64,000 bases of DNA from Piscirickettsiaceae bacterium (GCA_013215825.1 JABSQN010000004.1:496001-560000), one strand, 5' to 3'; positions 1-10,034 are shown, numbered from the stretch's first letter. Program-made: numbers and translations. Notes: generated by a model from the letters alone, not told the origin.

Positions 1-1
1 T

Positions 2-70
2 TGGATGCTAAGTTTACTTACAGGTTATGCACGACGTATTTTTGAAGATATTCCCTTCTTAATCGGCTAA
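2..70 (+). CDS. fliQ: FliQ, flagellar export protein, C-terminal end (partial)
   Basis: Only the last 22 codons are in the window; the reading frame enters from the left edge and stops 2 bases before fliR. The visible tail (W-M-L-S-L-L-T-G-Y-A-R-R, then an IFEDIPFLIG end) matches the short membrane protein FliQ of the flagellar type III export gate. Its position directly upstream of fliR supports this, since fliP-fliQ-fliR-flhB is the conserved order. FliQ forms the export gate in the inner membrane with FliP and FliR. The assignment rests on a short tail plus gene order. Confidence 0.85.
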   Translation, partial: WMLSLLTGYARRIFEDIPFLIG

Positions 71-72
71 TA

Positions 73-855
73 ATGCAATTTACTAGTGCAGAAATAAGCG
101 GCTTATTAGGAAGTTATATTTGGCCTTTCTTCCGTATCGCCGCTTTAGTAATGACCGCCCCTATTTTCAGTAGTAACTTTGTTAATATGAAAAGTAGGCT
201 ACTGATTGCACTCGCTATCAGCATCGTTATTGTACCTTCTATTCCTAATGCTGCGCCTGCTGTAGAACCCTTAAGTGGGGCCGGATTATTGATTGTTTCA
301 CACCAAATATTAATTGGTGCCTGTATGGGCTTTATGCTGCAATTATTATTCAATTCCTTCATTATTGCAGGGCAAATTATCGCCATGCAGATGGGCCTTG
401 GCTTTGCCTCCATGATTGATCCTCAAAATGGTGTAACCGTTCCTGTGATCAGTCAATTTTATTTGATCTTTGTTACTTTAGTATTTCTTAGCCTCGATGG
501 CCATTTAATTTTATTGCAAGTGCTTACTGAAAGCTTTGTTACTCTACCTGTTCAAGCTTCAGGCTTACCGCATACCAGTTTTCGTGATTTAGTCGGGCAA
601 GCCAGCTGGATGTACGCCTCTGGCCTATTAGTCGCATTGCCAGCAATCGGCTCATTGATGATGGTCAACCTTTCCTTTGGTATTTTGTCACGTGCGGCAC
701 CACAAATCAGCCCGTTTTCTATTGGTTTCCCAATGACAATCATCCTAGGCTTTGCCATTATTTATTTCACATTACCCACGGCATCTAATCATTTAGTCAC
801 TATGGCTGATCAGATGTTGCAAATGATTCGTTTTTTGGTGAATCCAAATGGCTGA
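73..855 (+). CDS. fliR: FliR, flagellar export gate membrane protein
   Basis: This 260-residue, very hydrophobic protein has several membrane segments and the usual FliR length. It is an inner-membrane core part of the flagellar type III export gate, working with FliP, FliQ and FlhB. The N-terminus (IWPFFRIAALVMTAPIFSS) and the central glycine-rich MQMGLGFASMIDPQNG stretch are typical of FliR. The gene starts 2 bases after fliQ and its end overlaps flhB by 8 bases, which suggests translational coupling in one operon. Confidence 0.96.
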   Translation: MQFTSAEISGLLGSYIWPFFRIAALVMTAPIFSSNFVNMKSRLLIALAISIVIVPSIPNAAPAVEPLSGAGLLIVSHQILIGACMGFMLQLLFNSFIIAGQIIAMQMGLGFASMIDPQNGVTVPVISQFYLIFVTLVFLSLDGHLILLQVLTESFVTLPVQASGLPHTSFRDLVGQASWMYASGLLVALPAIGSLMMVNLSFGILSRAAPQISPFSIGFPMTIILGFAIIYFTLPTASNHLVTMADQMLQMIRFLVNPNG

Positions 856-1981
856 AGAAACCGGTCAAGAAAAAACCGAAGAGCCCTCCGCCAAGCGTCT
901 GAATGACGCACGGGAAAAAGGGCAAGTACCGCGTTCAAAAGAATTTACGACGGTTATCGTCTTAATTGCAAGTGCGGTTGCATTAATGTTTTTGGGTGAA
1001 GGAATTATCCGAAGTCTCAGTAAAGTAATGATTAAATCATTTAGCTTTACTCGCAAAGAAATCTTTGACCCAGCCGCCATTGCTAATCACTTTTGGTTTT
1101 CAATAGAAACCATTTCATTATATTTGGGGGCATTTTTAGCAATCACTGCATTAGCCGCATTAATTGCACCGACAAGTATTGGTGGCTGGAATTTTTCAGC
1201 ACAAGCTTTTGGCGTCAAATTAGAAAAACTAGACCCTATAAAAGGCTTAAAACGTATTTTAGGACCGCAAGGACTGATTGAATTAATCAAAGCGTTAGGA
1301 AAGTTTATTTTAGTCGGCGTTATTTCAACCATGATTTTATGGGGTTTACGTGACCGATTATTGACACTGGGTAATCAAGAAGTTGAAGTGGCGATGGCGG
1401 CACTGGGTAATATCGTTATTTGGGGCTTTCTTACTATCTCCAGCAGCCTCTTGTTAATTGCTTTAATTGATGTGCCCTTTCAACACTGGAATCATATCCG
1501 CCAACTAAAAATGACCAAGCAAGAACTCAAGGATGAAAGTAAGGAATCCGATGGTAATCCTGAGATGAAAGGACGTATTCGTCGTATGCAAATTGAGTTA
1601 TCTCAACAGCGCATGATGCAAGACGTGCCACAGGCTGACGTCATTATAACTAACCCAACTCACTATGCTGTTGCGATACGTTATGACCAAGCTGGCAATG
1701 GTGCGCCGACGGTTGTTGCTAAGGGAGCAGATTTCATTGCACAACAAATTAGAAAGGTCGGTGATGCCAATGAAGTTCCCCTTTTAGAGGCTCCACCACT
1801 CACTCGTGCCATTTATTATAGTACCGAAATCGGCGAAGAAATTCCTTCTGGTCTATATATTGCAGTAGCCCAAGTATTAGCGTTTGTCTTCCAATTGCGT
1901 CGCTACAGTAAACAAGGTGGTAGCAAGCCTAAACTGAATACGGAGGACCTGCCAATACCAGATGAATTTAAACGAGATTAA
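848..1981 (+). CDS. flhB: FlhB, flagellar export apparatus switch protein
   Basis: FlhB is the membrane protein that switches export from rod/hook to filament substrates by cutting itself. At 377 residues it has the family length: a charged N-terminus (EKTEEPSAKRLNDAREKGQV), four membrane segments and a cytoplasmic C-domain. The autocleavage motif NPTH is intact at residues 269-272, so it should be able to switch. The cytoplasmic domain has a second, stand-alone relative at 14819-15106. The gene overlaps fliR by 8 bases and is followed 3 bases later by flhA. Confidence 0.97.
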   Translation: MAEETGQEKTEEPSAKRLNDAREKGQVPRSKEFTTVIVLIASAVALMFLGEGIIRSLSKVMIKSFSFTRKEIFDPAAIANHFWFSIETISLYLGAFLAITALAALIAPTSIGGWNFSAQAFGVKLEKLDPIKGLKRILGPQGLIELIKALGKFILVGVISTMILWGLRDRLLTLGNQEVEVAMAALGNIVIWGFLTISSSLLLIALIDVPFQHWNHIRQLKMTKQELKDESKESDGNPEMKGRIRRMQIELSQQRMMQDVPQADVIITNPTHYAVAIRYDQAGNGAPTVVAKGADFIAQQIRKVGDANEVPLLEAPPLTRAIYYSTEIGEEIPSGLYIAVAQVLAFVFQLRRYSKQGGSKPKLNTEDLPIPDEFKRD

Positions 1982-1984
1982 TAA

Positions 1985-4069
1985 ATGGAAAATAATGCTT
2001 TTTCTGCCAGAATAAAATCCATATTAAGTGGCGGCATCGCAGCACCGCTCGTATTAATGGCTCTATTAGCCATGATCGTATTACCGCTGCCACCATTCAT
2101 GCTAGACATGTTGTTTACCTTCAACCTTGCCTTATCGCTCACCATTATGTTGGCAAGTATCTATGTTCTTAAGCCGCTACATTTTGCTTCATTCCCCAGT
2201 ATATTGCTGATTGCCACCCTACTCCGTCTTGCCCTTAATGTTGCATCAACACGTGTTGTATTATTAGAAGGTCACACAGGTACAGCAGCGGCAGGTCAAG
2301 TTATTGAAGCCTTTGGTGAATTTGTTATCGGCGGAAACTACACCGTTGGTTTTGTAATTTTTGCCATCTTAGTCATCATCAACTTTGTCGTGGTTACCAA
2401 AGGTGCGACTCGTATTGCTGAAGTAAGCGCACGTTTCACCTTAGATTCAATGCCAGGTAAACAAATGGCGATTGATGCGGATCTTAATGCTGGCATAATT
2501 GATCAAGATGAAGCGCGTGACCGTCGTGAAGAAATTATGCGTGAATCTGATTTTTATGGTTCGATGGATGGTGCCAGCAAGTTTGTTCGAGGCGATGCGA
2601 TTGCCGGTCTGATCATCTTATTCATTAACCTGATTGGCGGCCTTATTATTGGTGTTATTCAACATGATTTAAGTTTTGCCGAAGCCGCCCATAACTACAC
2701 ATTACTCACCATTGGTGATGGTTTAGTTGCACAAATTCCATCGCTATTACTTGCTTCTGCTGCCGGTTTACTCGTAACACGTTCAACCAAAGAAGAAGAT
2801 ATGGGAGACCAAATTGTCTCTCAATTATTCAAAGATCCGAAAACACTCGCCGTCACTTCTGGCATTATCGGTGGCATGGGTATTATCCCTGGCATGCCTA
2901 ATGTGCCATTTTTACTACTTGCCTTTGCAGGTGGTGCCGGTGCATGGTTTATGCACAAGCAACAACAAGAATCCGAACAGTTAGCCGCAGCAACACCGCC
3001 ACCCGTAACAGAAACACCGAAAGAACAACGCGATCTAAGCTGGGATGATCTTAGTCCCGTTGATCCTATTGGACTTGAAATAGGCTATCGCTTAATTCCT
3101 CTGGTTGATAAAAACCAAGGTGGCCAATTAATGACACGCATTAAGGGGATCCGTAAGAAAATATCACAAGATCTTGGCTTCCTTATTCCGCCGGTTCATA
3201 TTCGTGACAACCTTGATTTAGCGCCTACTGCTTATCAAATTACACTCTTTGGTGTCACCTTTGGCGAAGCTGAAATATATCCTGACAGAATGATGGCGAT
3301 TAATCCGGGTCAAGTTTTTGGCGAATTGGATGGCATTAAAGGGAAAGATCCTGCCTTTGGTCTAGAATCTGTTTGGATTGAAGCCAGTCAACGTGAACAT
3401 GCTCAGGCACAAGGTTATACCGTGGTTGATGTTGATACCGTAATTGCAACGCATTTAAGTAAAATATTACAAGACCATGCCCATGAATTATTAGGACGTG
3501 AAGAAGTTCAGCAACTACTTGATAACCTAGCTAAAGTTGCACCAAAACTAGTGGAAGGATTAGTGCCTGACATTATTCCATTGGGTGGCGTGCAAAAAGT
3601 ATTACAGAATCTATTAGAAGAAAATGTGCCTATTCGTGATATTCGAACCATTATTGAGTCTATATCCGAACAAGCCATTCGCAACCCTGATCCGGAAGTA
3701 ATAACGGCCTCAACCCGCATGGCACTTAGCCATTCGATTGTTCAACATGTGAATGGCATCAAAGCAGACTTGCCTATTATTACGCTAGATCCAGAGTTGG
3801 AACAGATATTGCTTCAGACCTTACAAGCTACCGGTGAAGGTGGTGCTAGTTTAGAACCAGGACTTGCTGAGAATATGCACAAAAACTTAAATGAAGCCGC
3901 ACAACGCCAAGAAATGTCAGGAGAATCATCAATCCTAGTCGTTCAAGCAGGGCTTCGTTCATGGATCTCACGCTTTATTAAGCACTCAATACCAGGTCTA
4001 AGTGTGTTGTCTTATAACGAAATACCGGATAACAAACAAATTAGAATTGTTGCTAATGTCGGTCGTTAG
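1985..4069 (+). CDS. flhA: FlhA, flagellar export gate protein
   Basis: FlhA is the large export-gate protein that couples proton flow to export and docks chaperone-substrate complexes on its cytoplasmic domain. The 694 residues divide into about eight N-terminal membrane segments (to about residue 325), an Ala/Pro/Glu-rich linker, and a soluble C-domain of about 345 residues. The FHIPEP-family signatures TLLRLALNVASTR and VTKGATRIAEVSARFTLD, with its MPGKQMAIDADLNAG continuation, are present. It lies in the operon between flhB and flhF. Confidence 0.97.
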   Translation: MENNAFSARIKSILSGGIAAPLVLMALLAMIVLPLPPFMLDMLFTFNLALSLTIMLASIYVLKPLHFASFPSILLIATLLRLALNVASTRVVLLEGHTGTAAAGQVIEAFGEFVIGGNYTVGFVIFAILVIINFVVVTKGATRIAEVSARFTLDSMPGKQMAIDADLNAGIIDQDEARDRREEIMRESDFYGSMDGASKFVRGDAIAGLIILFINLIGGLIIGVIQHDLSFAEAAHNYTLLTIGDGLVAQIPSLLLASAAGLLVTRSTKEEDMGDQIVSQLFKDPKTLAVTSGIIGGMGIIPGMPNVPFLLLAFAGGAGAWFMHKQQQESEQLAAATPPPVTETPKEQRDLSWDDLSPVDPIGLEIGYRLIPLVDKNQGGQLMTRIKGIRKKISQDLGFLIPPVHIRDNLDLAPTAYQITLFGVTFGEAEIYPDRMMAINPGQVFGELDGIKGKDPAFGLESVWIEASQREHAQAQGYTVVDVDTVIATHLSKILQDHAHELLGREEVQQLLDNLAKVAPKLVEGLVPDIIPLGGVQKVLQNLLEENVPIRDIRTIIESISEQAIRNPDPEVITASTRMALSHSIVQHVNGIKADLPIITLDPELEQILLQTLQATGEGGASLEPGLAENMHKNLNEAAQRQEMSGESSILVVQAGLRSWISRFIKHSIPGLSVLSYNEIPDNKQIRIVANVGR

Positions 4070-4086
4070 CCCCAAAGGATTCAAAA

Positions 4087-5277
4087 ATGAAAATTAAACG
4101 ATTTCAAGCTGCTGATGTACGCCAAGCCATTAAAGAAGTCCGTGAGGTTCTTGGTCCAGATGCTGTTATTTTATCCAACACACGTGTTGATGGTGGTGTC
4201 GAGATTGTGGCGGCAACCGATTATGATGAAAAAGAATTTAAACGTCCTGCTCAAACTAAAGTAAATACCGAGCAAAATCGAGTTGAAATTAATCCTTCAA
4301 TACGAGCAGAACAGCCTATCGCTCCCCCCCAACAAAATATTTGGTCTCAAGAGCCGACTTTAGTTCAAATGCGTAAAGAAATATCGGGGCTTAAAGATAT
4401 GCTAGAGAATCAACTTTCTGAGCTAGCTTGGAAAGATATGAAACATAGCAACACCCCGGTTCAATCACAATTACTACAGCGTCACTTACAACTAGGAATT
4501 CAAATTGATTTAGCAAAGAAACTAGTATCTCAAGTCCACAGTGGTGACGATCTAGAGACCGCATGGCGCCACTCATTAGGCGCATTAGCACAACAAATTG
4601 ATATACACGAAGACGACATTATTACCTCGGGAGGCATCTATGCTCTTGTTGGCCCAACCGGGGTTGGTAAAACAACAACTGTCGCAAAACTGGCAGCACG
4701 TTGCGCATTAAAACATGGCGCTAAGAATGTAGCACTTATTACAACTGATTGTTACCGTATTGGTGGGCAAGAACAATTACGCACATATGCCCGTATTTTA
4801 GGTGTGCCGGTTCGCGTTGCTAAAACACATAAAGAGCTTGCTAACGCACTGAATGACTTGCTTGATAGACGCTTTATTTTGATTGATACTGCGGGTATGA
4901 ATCAACGCGACATGCAACTTACCGAGAAATTTGCTGTATTAAAACAGCAGTCGCCAAAAATAAAAAATATCTTAACCTTGTCAGCAACAACACAAGCAAG
5001 TGTACTCAATGATATTATCACTACTTTCTCTCATCTTGAATTGAGCGGCTGTATTTTGACTAAAACCGATGAAACAAATAGCCTTGGCGGCGTAATATCA
5101 GCATTGATTCGCCATAGACTACCGTTAGTCTATGTTTGCAATGGTCAACAAGTGCCTGAAGATATTAGTCTTGCTCGCCCCAATAGACTAGTTAAACAAG
5201 CAAATGATTTAATGAATGAACAACAATTAGATTCTGCATCAGAATTTAATGACGGAGGTTTTGCCGCATATGGCTGA
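4087..5277 (+). CDS. flhF: FlhF, SRP-type GTPase for polar flagellum placement
   Basis: FlhF is a signal-recognition-particle family GTPase that marks the cell pole for flagellum assembly. The 396-residue protein has the N-terminal B region (MKIKRFQAADVRQAIKEVREVLGPDA), a variable linker, and an NG domain with the P-loop GPTGVGKTTTVAKLA, then TTDCYRIGGQEQL, DTAGM and TKTDE. Its presence with FleN indicates polar flagellation. The 3' end overlaps the fleN start region by 8 bases when fleN begins at 5270. Confidence 0.96.
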   Translation: MKIKRFQAADVRQAIKEVREVLGPDAVILSNTRVDGGVEIVAATDYDEKEFKRPAQTKVNTEQNRVEINPSIRAEQPIAPPQQNIWSQEPTLVQMRKEISGLKDMLENQLSELAWKDMKHSNTPVQSQLLQRHLQLGIQIDLAKKLVSQVHSGDDLETAWRHSLGALAQQIDIHEDDIITSGGIYALVGPTGVGKTTTVAKLAARCALKHGAKNVALITTDCYRIGGQEQLRTYARILGVPVRVAKTHKELANALNDLLDRRFILIDTAGMNQRDMQLTEKFAVLKQQSPKIKNILTLSATTQASVLNDIITTFSHLELSGCILTKTDETNSLGGVISALIRHRLPLVYVCNGQQVPEDISLARPNRLVKQANDLMNEQQLDSASEFNDGGFAAYG

Positions 5278-6142
5278 AACAACACACGATCAAGCTAAAA
5301 GTTTACGCAAAATAATGGCACCACCACGCCCAGTTAAAGTTATTGCCATTGCCAGTGGTAAAGGTGGCGTAGGTAAAACCAATGTCACTGTCAATATTGG
5401 CGTTGCCTTAGCAGCATCTGGCAAACAAGTGCTCCTTATGGATGCCGATCTCGGCTTGGCAAATATCGATGTTATGCTTGGTTTACATCCTCAATATAAT
5501 TTATTGCATGTACTCGATGGTAGCCGAACGCTTGAAGAAATTATTGTTGAAGGCCCATCTGGCTTGAAAATTATTCCTGCCGCCTCCGGCGTTCAAAAAA
5601 TGGCTGAGCTAACTCCCGCTGAACACGCAGGTATGATTCAAGCATTTAGTGATATGGACCAGCATATTGATGTTTTATTAATCGATAGTGCCGCTGGCAT
5701 TGCTGATAGCGTTATTAGCTTTACCCGTGCGGCACAAGAAGTCATTATTGTTGTTTGTGATGAACCCGCCTCAATTACGGATGCTTACGCATTAATCAAG
5801 CTACTTAGTCGTGATTATAACGTTGATCATTTTCATATTATTGCCAATATGGCAACTAATATTCAGGAAGGCCGAGAACTCTTCAATAAGATATCAATGG
5901 TTTGTGACCGCTTCTTAGATGTGAGTCTTGATTTCATGGGCATTGTGCCATTTGATGATGATTTGCGCCGTGCAGTCAAAAGACAACGTGCCGTTGTTGA
6001 TTATCTACCTCGTAGTAAGTCAGCCACCGCCTTTACACATCTCGCTAAAAAGATTGAACATTGGCCGGTTATAAAACAGCCTCGTGGTCATATGGAGTTT
6101 TTTGTTGAACGCCTGATAGAAGCTAGTTTGGACATTGCGTAA
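5270..6142 (+). CDS. fleN: FleN/FlhG, MinD-like flagellar number regulator
   Basis: FleN (FlhG) is a MinD/ParA-type ATPase that limits flagellum number and opposes FlhF. The deviant Walker A motif GKGGVGKTN (near residue 32) and a Walker B-like VLLIDSAAGIA are visible. An in-frame ATG exists at 5249, but the GGAGG at 5254-5258 lies a normal distance before the ATG at 5270, so I place the start there (290 residues). The gene overlaps flhF by 8 bases and precedes fliA by 2 bases. Confidence 0.94.
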   Translation: MAETTHDQAKSLRKIMAPPRPVKVIAIASGKGGVGKTNVTVNIGVALAASGKQVLLMDADLGLANIDVMLGLHPQYNLLHVLDGSRTLEEIIVEGPSGLKIIPAASGVQKMAELTPAEHAGMIQAFSDMDQHIDVLLIDSAAGIADSVISFTRAAQEVIIVVCDEPASITDAYALIKLLSRDYNVDHFHIIANMATNIQEGRELFNKISMVCDRFLDVSLDFMGIVPFDDDLRRAVKRQRAVVDYLPRSKSATAFTHLAKKIEHWPVIKQPRGHMEFFVERLIEASLDIA

Positions 6143-6144
6143 TC

Positions 6145-6879
6145 ATGAATGGTGTATCGATATATGCCCAAGTAAATACGCCAATTCTATCGATGACAGA
6201 GTTGGTTGATCAGCATGGTAACTTAGTCAAACGTATTGCTTATCATATGATTGCCCGCCTACCTCATACTGTCGATGTTGACGATCTCATTCAAGCTGGC
6301 ATGATTGGCTTATTTGATGCTTCTCAACACTATAATCCGTCACAAGGTGCTAGTTTTGAAACGTATGCTGGCATTCGAATTCGCGGCTCAATGCTTGATG
6401 AAATTCGTCGTAATGATTGGGCTCCTCGATCTGTTCATCGTAAAGCACGTGAAATTTCGCATGCTATGCAGGAAATTGAACAGCAACAAGGGCGAAATGC
6501 AACAGATGGTGAAATAGCTACCGCACTTGGAATTAGTATTGAAGACTACCATCAACAATTACATGACTCAGCAGGGCATCAAGTTTTTAGCCTTGATGAA
6601 TTTAGTGATCATGATGAAACTCATGCGCATCCCATCAGTGGTCACAAATCGGAGCCTGAACAAGAAGTTCAGTCATCCAGGTTTCAAAATGCATTGGCTA
6701 ATGCAATAAAAACATTGCCAGAACGTGAGCGTTTAATGATGGGACTGTATTATAATGAAGAGTTAAACTTAAAAGAAATTGGTGAAGTGCTCGGTGTAAG
6801 TGAATCACGTGTCAGTCAGATCCACAGTCAGACTGTTATTCGACTCCGTTCTAAATTAACTGATTGGTTAAATGAATAA
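6145..6879 (+). CDS. fliA: FliA, sigma-28 flagellar sigma factor
   Basis: This is a sigma-70 family factor of 244 residues, the usual size for sigma-28, which directs late flagellar and chemotaxis promoters. Region 2 is seen in DLIQAGMIGLFDA, GASFETYAGIRIRGSMLDEIR and the following RNDWAPRSVHRKARE; region 3 in GRNATDGEIATALGI; and region 4 as the helix-turn-helix NLKEIGEVLGVSESRVSQIHSQ near the C-terminus. Its place between fleN and cheY is the standard polar-flagellum order. Confidence 0.97.
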   Translation: MNGVSIYAQVNTPILSMTELVDQHGNLVKRIAYHMIARLPHTVDVDDLIQAGMIGLFDASQHYNPSQGASFETYAGIRIRGSMLDEIRRNDWAPRSVHRKAREISHAMQEIEQQQGRNATDGEIATALGISIEDYHQQLHDSAGHQVFSLDEFSDHDETHAHPISGHKSEPEQEVQSSRFQNALANAIKTLPERERLMMGLYYNEELNLKEIGEVLGVSESRVSQIHSQTVIRLRSKLTDWLNE

Positions 6880-6897
6880 AATTTGGAGGTGTCTTTA

Positions 6898-7290
6898 ATG
6901 GACAAAAATATGAAGATCTTAATTGTAGATGATTTTTCTACAATGCGACGGATCATAAAAAATTTACTTCGAGACTTAGGTTTCAATAATACCGTAGAGG
7001 CAGATGATGGTTTAACCGCCCTTCCTATCTTGCAAGCCGGTGGCATTGACTTCCTAGTGACAGACTGGAACATGCCGGGCATGGAAGGCATTGATCTTCT
7101 TAAAGCCGTTCGTGCTGATACCAAATTATCAAAAACCCCCGTTTTAATGGTAACCGCTGAAACTAAACGTGAACAAATCATGGTCGCCGCACAAGCGGGT
7201 GTAAATGGTTATGTTGTTAAACCTTTCACCGCCGCCACCTTAAAAGATAAAATTGATAAGATTTTTGAACGCATTGAAGCACAAGGTTAA
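6898..7290 (+). CDS. cheY: CheY, chemotaxis response regulator
   Basis: CheY is a single receiver domain of 130 residues that carries the phosphoryl signal from CheA to the flagellar switch. The acidic pair D11-D12, phospho-acceptor D56 (TDWNMPGM), T86 and K108 (VVKPF) are all present. A TTG at 6883 is in frame, but a clear GGAGG at 6885-6889 sits 8 bases before the ATG at 6898, which I take as the start. The cheZ phosphatase gene follows 11 bases later. Confidence 0.97.
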   Translation: MDKNMKILIVDDFSTMRRIIKNLLRDLGFNNTVEADDGLTALPILQAGGIDFLVTDWNMPGMEGIDLLKAVRADTKLSKTPVLMVTAETKREQIMVAAQAGVNGYVVKPFTAATLKDKIDKIFERIEAQG

Positions 7291-7301
7291 AAGGAATAAT
7301 A

Positions 7302-8024
7302 ATGGAATCAATTAGTAAAGAGCAGCAACTTGAAGCGGCTCACACTCTAATTAAAGCGTTAGAGTCAGGTAAAAGTGAACAAGCTCAACAGGCACTCACT
7401 ACTCTGACTCAAATACAAGAAAGCGATCTTTTTCAGCAAGTAGGAAAGTTAACGCGAGAACTACACGATTCCCTTAGTAACTTTAATATTGACCCTCGGC
7501 TTATTGATTTAACCGAAAATGATATACCAAGTACTCGCGAACGGCTCGATTACGTTATCGCAACAACAGAAGATGCAGCCCACCAAACGCTTGATCTTAT
7601 CGAACAAACGTTACCTCTTACTTCTGCACTCCAACAATCAACAGATAAGATCAATAAAAGTTGGCATCAATTTAGCATAGAAGAAATAGACGCAAACAAA
7701 GTAAATCAAGATCTCGAGGCGTATTTGCCCAATGTAAAACAACATTCAGAACAGATCCATGCGAACTTGACTGAAATGACAGTAATACAGGGCTTCCAGG
7801 ATGTCACAGGGCAAGTTGTTCGCCAAGTGATCATTTTGATTGAAGAAGTAGAAGATAACCTAGTAAAACTGGTCAAACTATCTGGCCAGAAAATAGAACA
7901 AAAAAATATTAAACCCGTTGATCCAATTAAGGCTGAAGGGCCTCAAATTAATCAACAAGACAACCCAGATGTTGTTAATAATCAAGATGAGGTCGACGAT
8001 TTGTTATTAAGTCTAGGCTTCTAG
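7302..8024 (+). CDS. cheZ: CheZ, CheY-phosphate phosphatase
   Basis: CheZ speeds loss of phosphate from CheY. The 240-residue protein is mainly long helices and carries the catalytic-loop signature FQDVTGQVVRQV (family QDLTGQ) around residues 165-176. A C-terminal acidic amphipathic tail (DEVDDLLLSLGF) corresponds to the CheY-binding peptide of the family. It lies directly between cheY and cheA. Confidence 0.95.
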   Translation: MESISKEQQLEAAHTLIKALESGKSEQAQQALTTLTQIQESDLFQQVGKLTRELHDSLSNFNIDPRLIDLTENDIPSTRERLDYVIATTEDAAHQTLDLIEQTLPLTSALQQSTDKINKSWHQFSIEEIDANKVNQDLEAYLPNVKQHSEQIHANLTEMTVIQGFQDVTGQVVRQVIILIEEVEDNLVKLVKLSGQKIEQKNIKPVDPIKAEGPQINQQDNPDVVNNQDEVDDLLLSLGF

Positions 8025-8036
8025 AAGGGAAAAAAG

Positions 8037-9989
8037 ATGGCAGAATTAGATCCAGATGATGAGATTTTACAAGATTTCCTAGTTGAAGCGGATGAAATTC
8101 TTGAACGACTCAATGAAGAGCTCATCGAACTTGAAAATCGACCTAATGATGATGAATTATTAAACTCCATTTTTCGTGGGTTTCATACCATCAAAGGCGG
8201 TGCAGGATTTTTAAGCCTCGATGCCATGGTCGCTTTATGCCATAAGGGTGAAGATCTATTTGGTCTTCTTCGCCAAGGTGATCGCTCCGTTACTGCTGAC
8301 ATGATGGATACCTTCTTAAAGGTTCTTGATTTCCTTAACGCTATGTTTGAAGAAACAAAAGCGGGGCAATATCCTAATCCGGCAGATCCCGTAATCATTG
8401 AACAATTAAGCAAATACATTAACGGCGAGTCTGCTCCTGCTACTACAGTGGTAAATTCTGAGCCAACTCCAGAGCCGATTGCTAGCTCTACTAGCGATAG
8501 TGATGAAATTACTGAAGATGAATTTGAAGCTATGCTGACTCAGCTTCATGGTACAGGTGCTCCTGGCTTATCTGAAACCACGCCGACACCAATACCACCT
8601 ACATCAAACTCAGATAATGATGAAATTACTGATGAAGAATTTGAAGCTTTTTTAGATGAGTTACAAGAAAAGAAATCATCACTAGCCCCGGCCCCGATAG
8701 TTACTTCCACTAAAGCCTCGTCAACACCAAAAGAAGAACCTGTGCCAACACCTAAACCTGTGCCAACACCTGAACCAAAAAAACCAGCGGCAAAACCTGC
8801 CCCTGCAACTAAACAAGCGGAAACATCTGTCCGAGTCGATACCAGTCGTTTAGATGACATTATGAATATGGTTGGTGAATTGGTACTGGTACGTAATCGT
8901 ATTAGCACCCTTGAAGCATCTTTCGAAGATGAAGAAATGGCTAAAGCAGTGAGTAATTTAGCTACAGTAACTTCTGACCTGCAAACAGCTGTGATGAAAA
9001 CACGAATGCAACCGATTAAAAAGGTATTTGGACGATTTCCTCGTGTTGTGCGTGATTTAGCTCGTAGTTTGAAAAAAGACATTGATTTAGAACTTAAAGG
9101 TGAAGAAACCGACTTAGATAAAAACCTTGTTGAAGCCCTTGCAGATCCTCTTGTGCATTTGGTTCGAAATGCGGTTGACCATGGTATTGAAATGCCAGAT
9201 GTTCGAGAACAAGCAGGTAAATCACGTACAGGGCATATCGTGCTCGGAGCGGCACAAGAAGGTGACCATATCCTACTGACCATCTCTGATGATGGGGCGG
9301 GTATGGATGCCGCAGTTCTTCGTCAGAAAGCGGTCGAGAAAGGCATGATGGATGAAGAAATGGCTTCTCGCCTAACTGATACTGAAAGCTATGCGCTTAT
9401 CTTTGCACCAGGCTTTTCATTGAAACAAGAAATATCCGACATTTCAGGACGCGGTGTTGGAATGGATGTTGTTAAAACCAGTATTTCTAAGCTCAATGGT
9501 GTGGTTGATATTGTATCTGAAGTGGGTGTAGGTACAACATTAACAATCAAAGTGCCACTTACTTTGGCTATTATGCCTACACTAATGGTTATATTAGGTG
9601 AACAAATATTTGCCTTCCCTCTGGTCAATGTTGAAGAAATATTTCATATTGATCTCAGTAAAACAAATAAAGTTGATGGCCAACAAACCATTACTATTCG
9701 CAACAAATCCTTACCTCTATTTTATTTGCGCCATTGGTTAGCAGGCAATTATCAATCCAAAGAAGAAAAAGAGCTGGATCACGTTGTCATTGTAAATATT
9801 GGTACTCAACGCGTTGCCTTTGTTGTTGATCAACTTATTGGCCAAGAAGAAGTCGTCATTAAACCTTTAGGCGCTATGCTACAAGATACTAAAGGTCTCG
9901 CGGGAGCAACTATTACTGGTGATGGTCGTATTGCACTCATCATTGATTTTCCAGAATTAATGAATGCTTATGCTAGCAGAGGCTATTAA
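8037..9989 (+). CDS. cheA: CheA, chemotaxis histidine kinase
   Basis: CheA is the kinase that phosphorylates CheY in receptor arrays. Its 650 residues contain an N-terminal HPt domain with phospho-acceptor H50 (FHTIKGGAG), a Pro/Thr-rich linker, a dimerisation helix pair, an ATPase domain (N-box VRNAVDHGIE, DDGAGMD, GRGVGMDVV) and a C-terminal CheW-like domain. The linker holds two copies of an acidic motif, DEIT[ED][DE]EFEA, near residues 155-170 and 195-210, where other CheA proteins may carry a CheY-binding P2 domain. No cheB follows; motC is the next gene. Confidence 0.97.
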   Translation: MAELDPDDEILQDFLVEADEILERLNEELIELENRPNDDELLNSIFRGFHTIKGGAGFLSLDAMVALCHKGEDLFGLLRQGDRSVTADMMDTFLKVLDFLNAMFEETKAGQYPNPADPVIIEQLSKYINGESAPATTVVNSEPTPEPIASSTSDSDEITEDEFEAMLTQLHGTGAPGLSETTPTPIPPTSNSDNDEITDEEFEAFLDELQEKKSSLAPAPIVTSTKASSTPKEEPVPTPKPVPTPEPKKPAAKPAPATKQAETSVRVDTSRLDDIMNMVGELVLVRNRISTLEASFEDEEMAKAVSNLATVTSDLQTAVMKTRMQPIKKVFGRFPRVVRDLARSLKKDIDLELKGEETDLDKNLVEALADPLVHLVRNAVDHGIEMPDVREQAGKSRTGHIVLGAAQEGDHILLTISDDGAGMDAAVLRQKAVEKGMMDEEMASRLTDTESYALIFAPGFSLKQEISDISGRGVGMDVVKTSISKLNGVVDIVSEVGVGTTLTIKVPLTLAIMPTLMVILGEQIFAFPLVNVEEIFHIDLSKTNKVDGQQTITIRNKSLPLFYLRHWLAGNYQSKEEKELDHVVIVNIGTQRVAFVVDQLIGQEEVVIKPLGAMLQDTKGLAGATITGDGRIALIIDFPELMNAYASRGY

Positions 9990-10034
9990 AACTTGTTTTC
10001 CACCACACTTAAAAGTTAACGGACTTAATGGCTG

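Noticed and set aside
8546-9283. Long antisense reading frame (about 245 residues) inside cheA
   Set aside because: It is a shadow of the strongly supported cheA frame, Ser/Arg-rich with no recognisable domain and no ribosome site.
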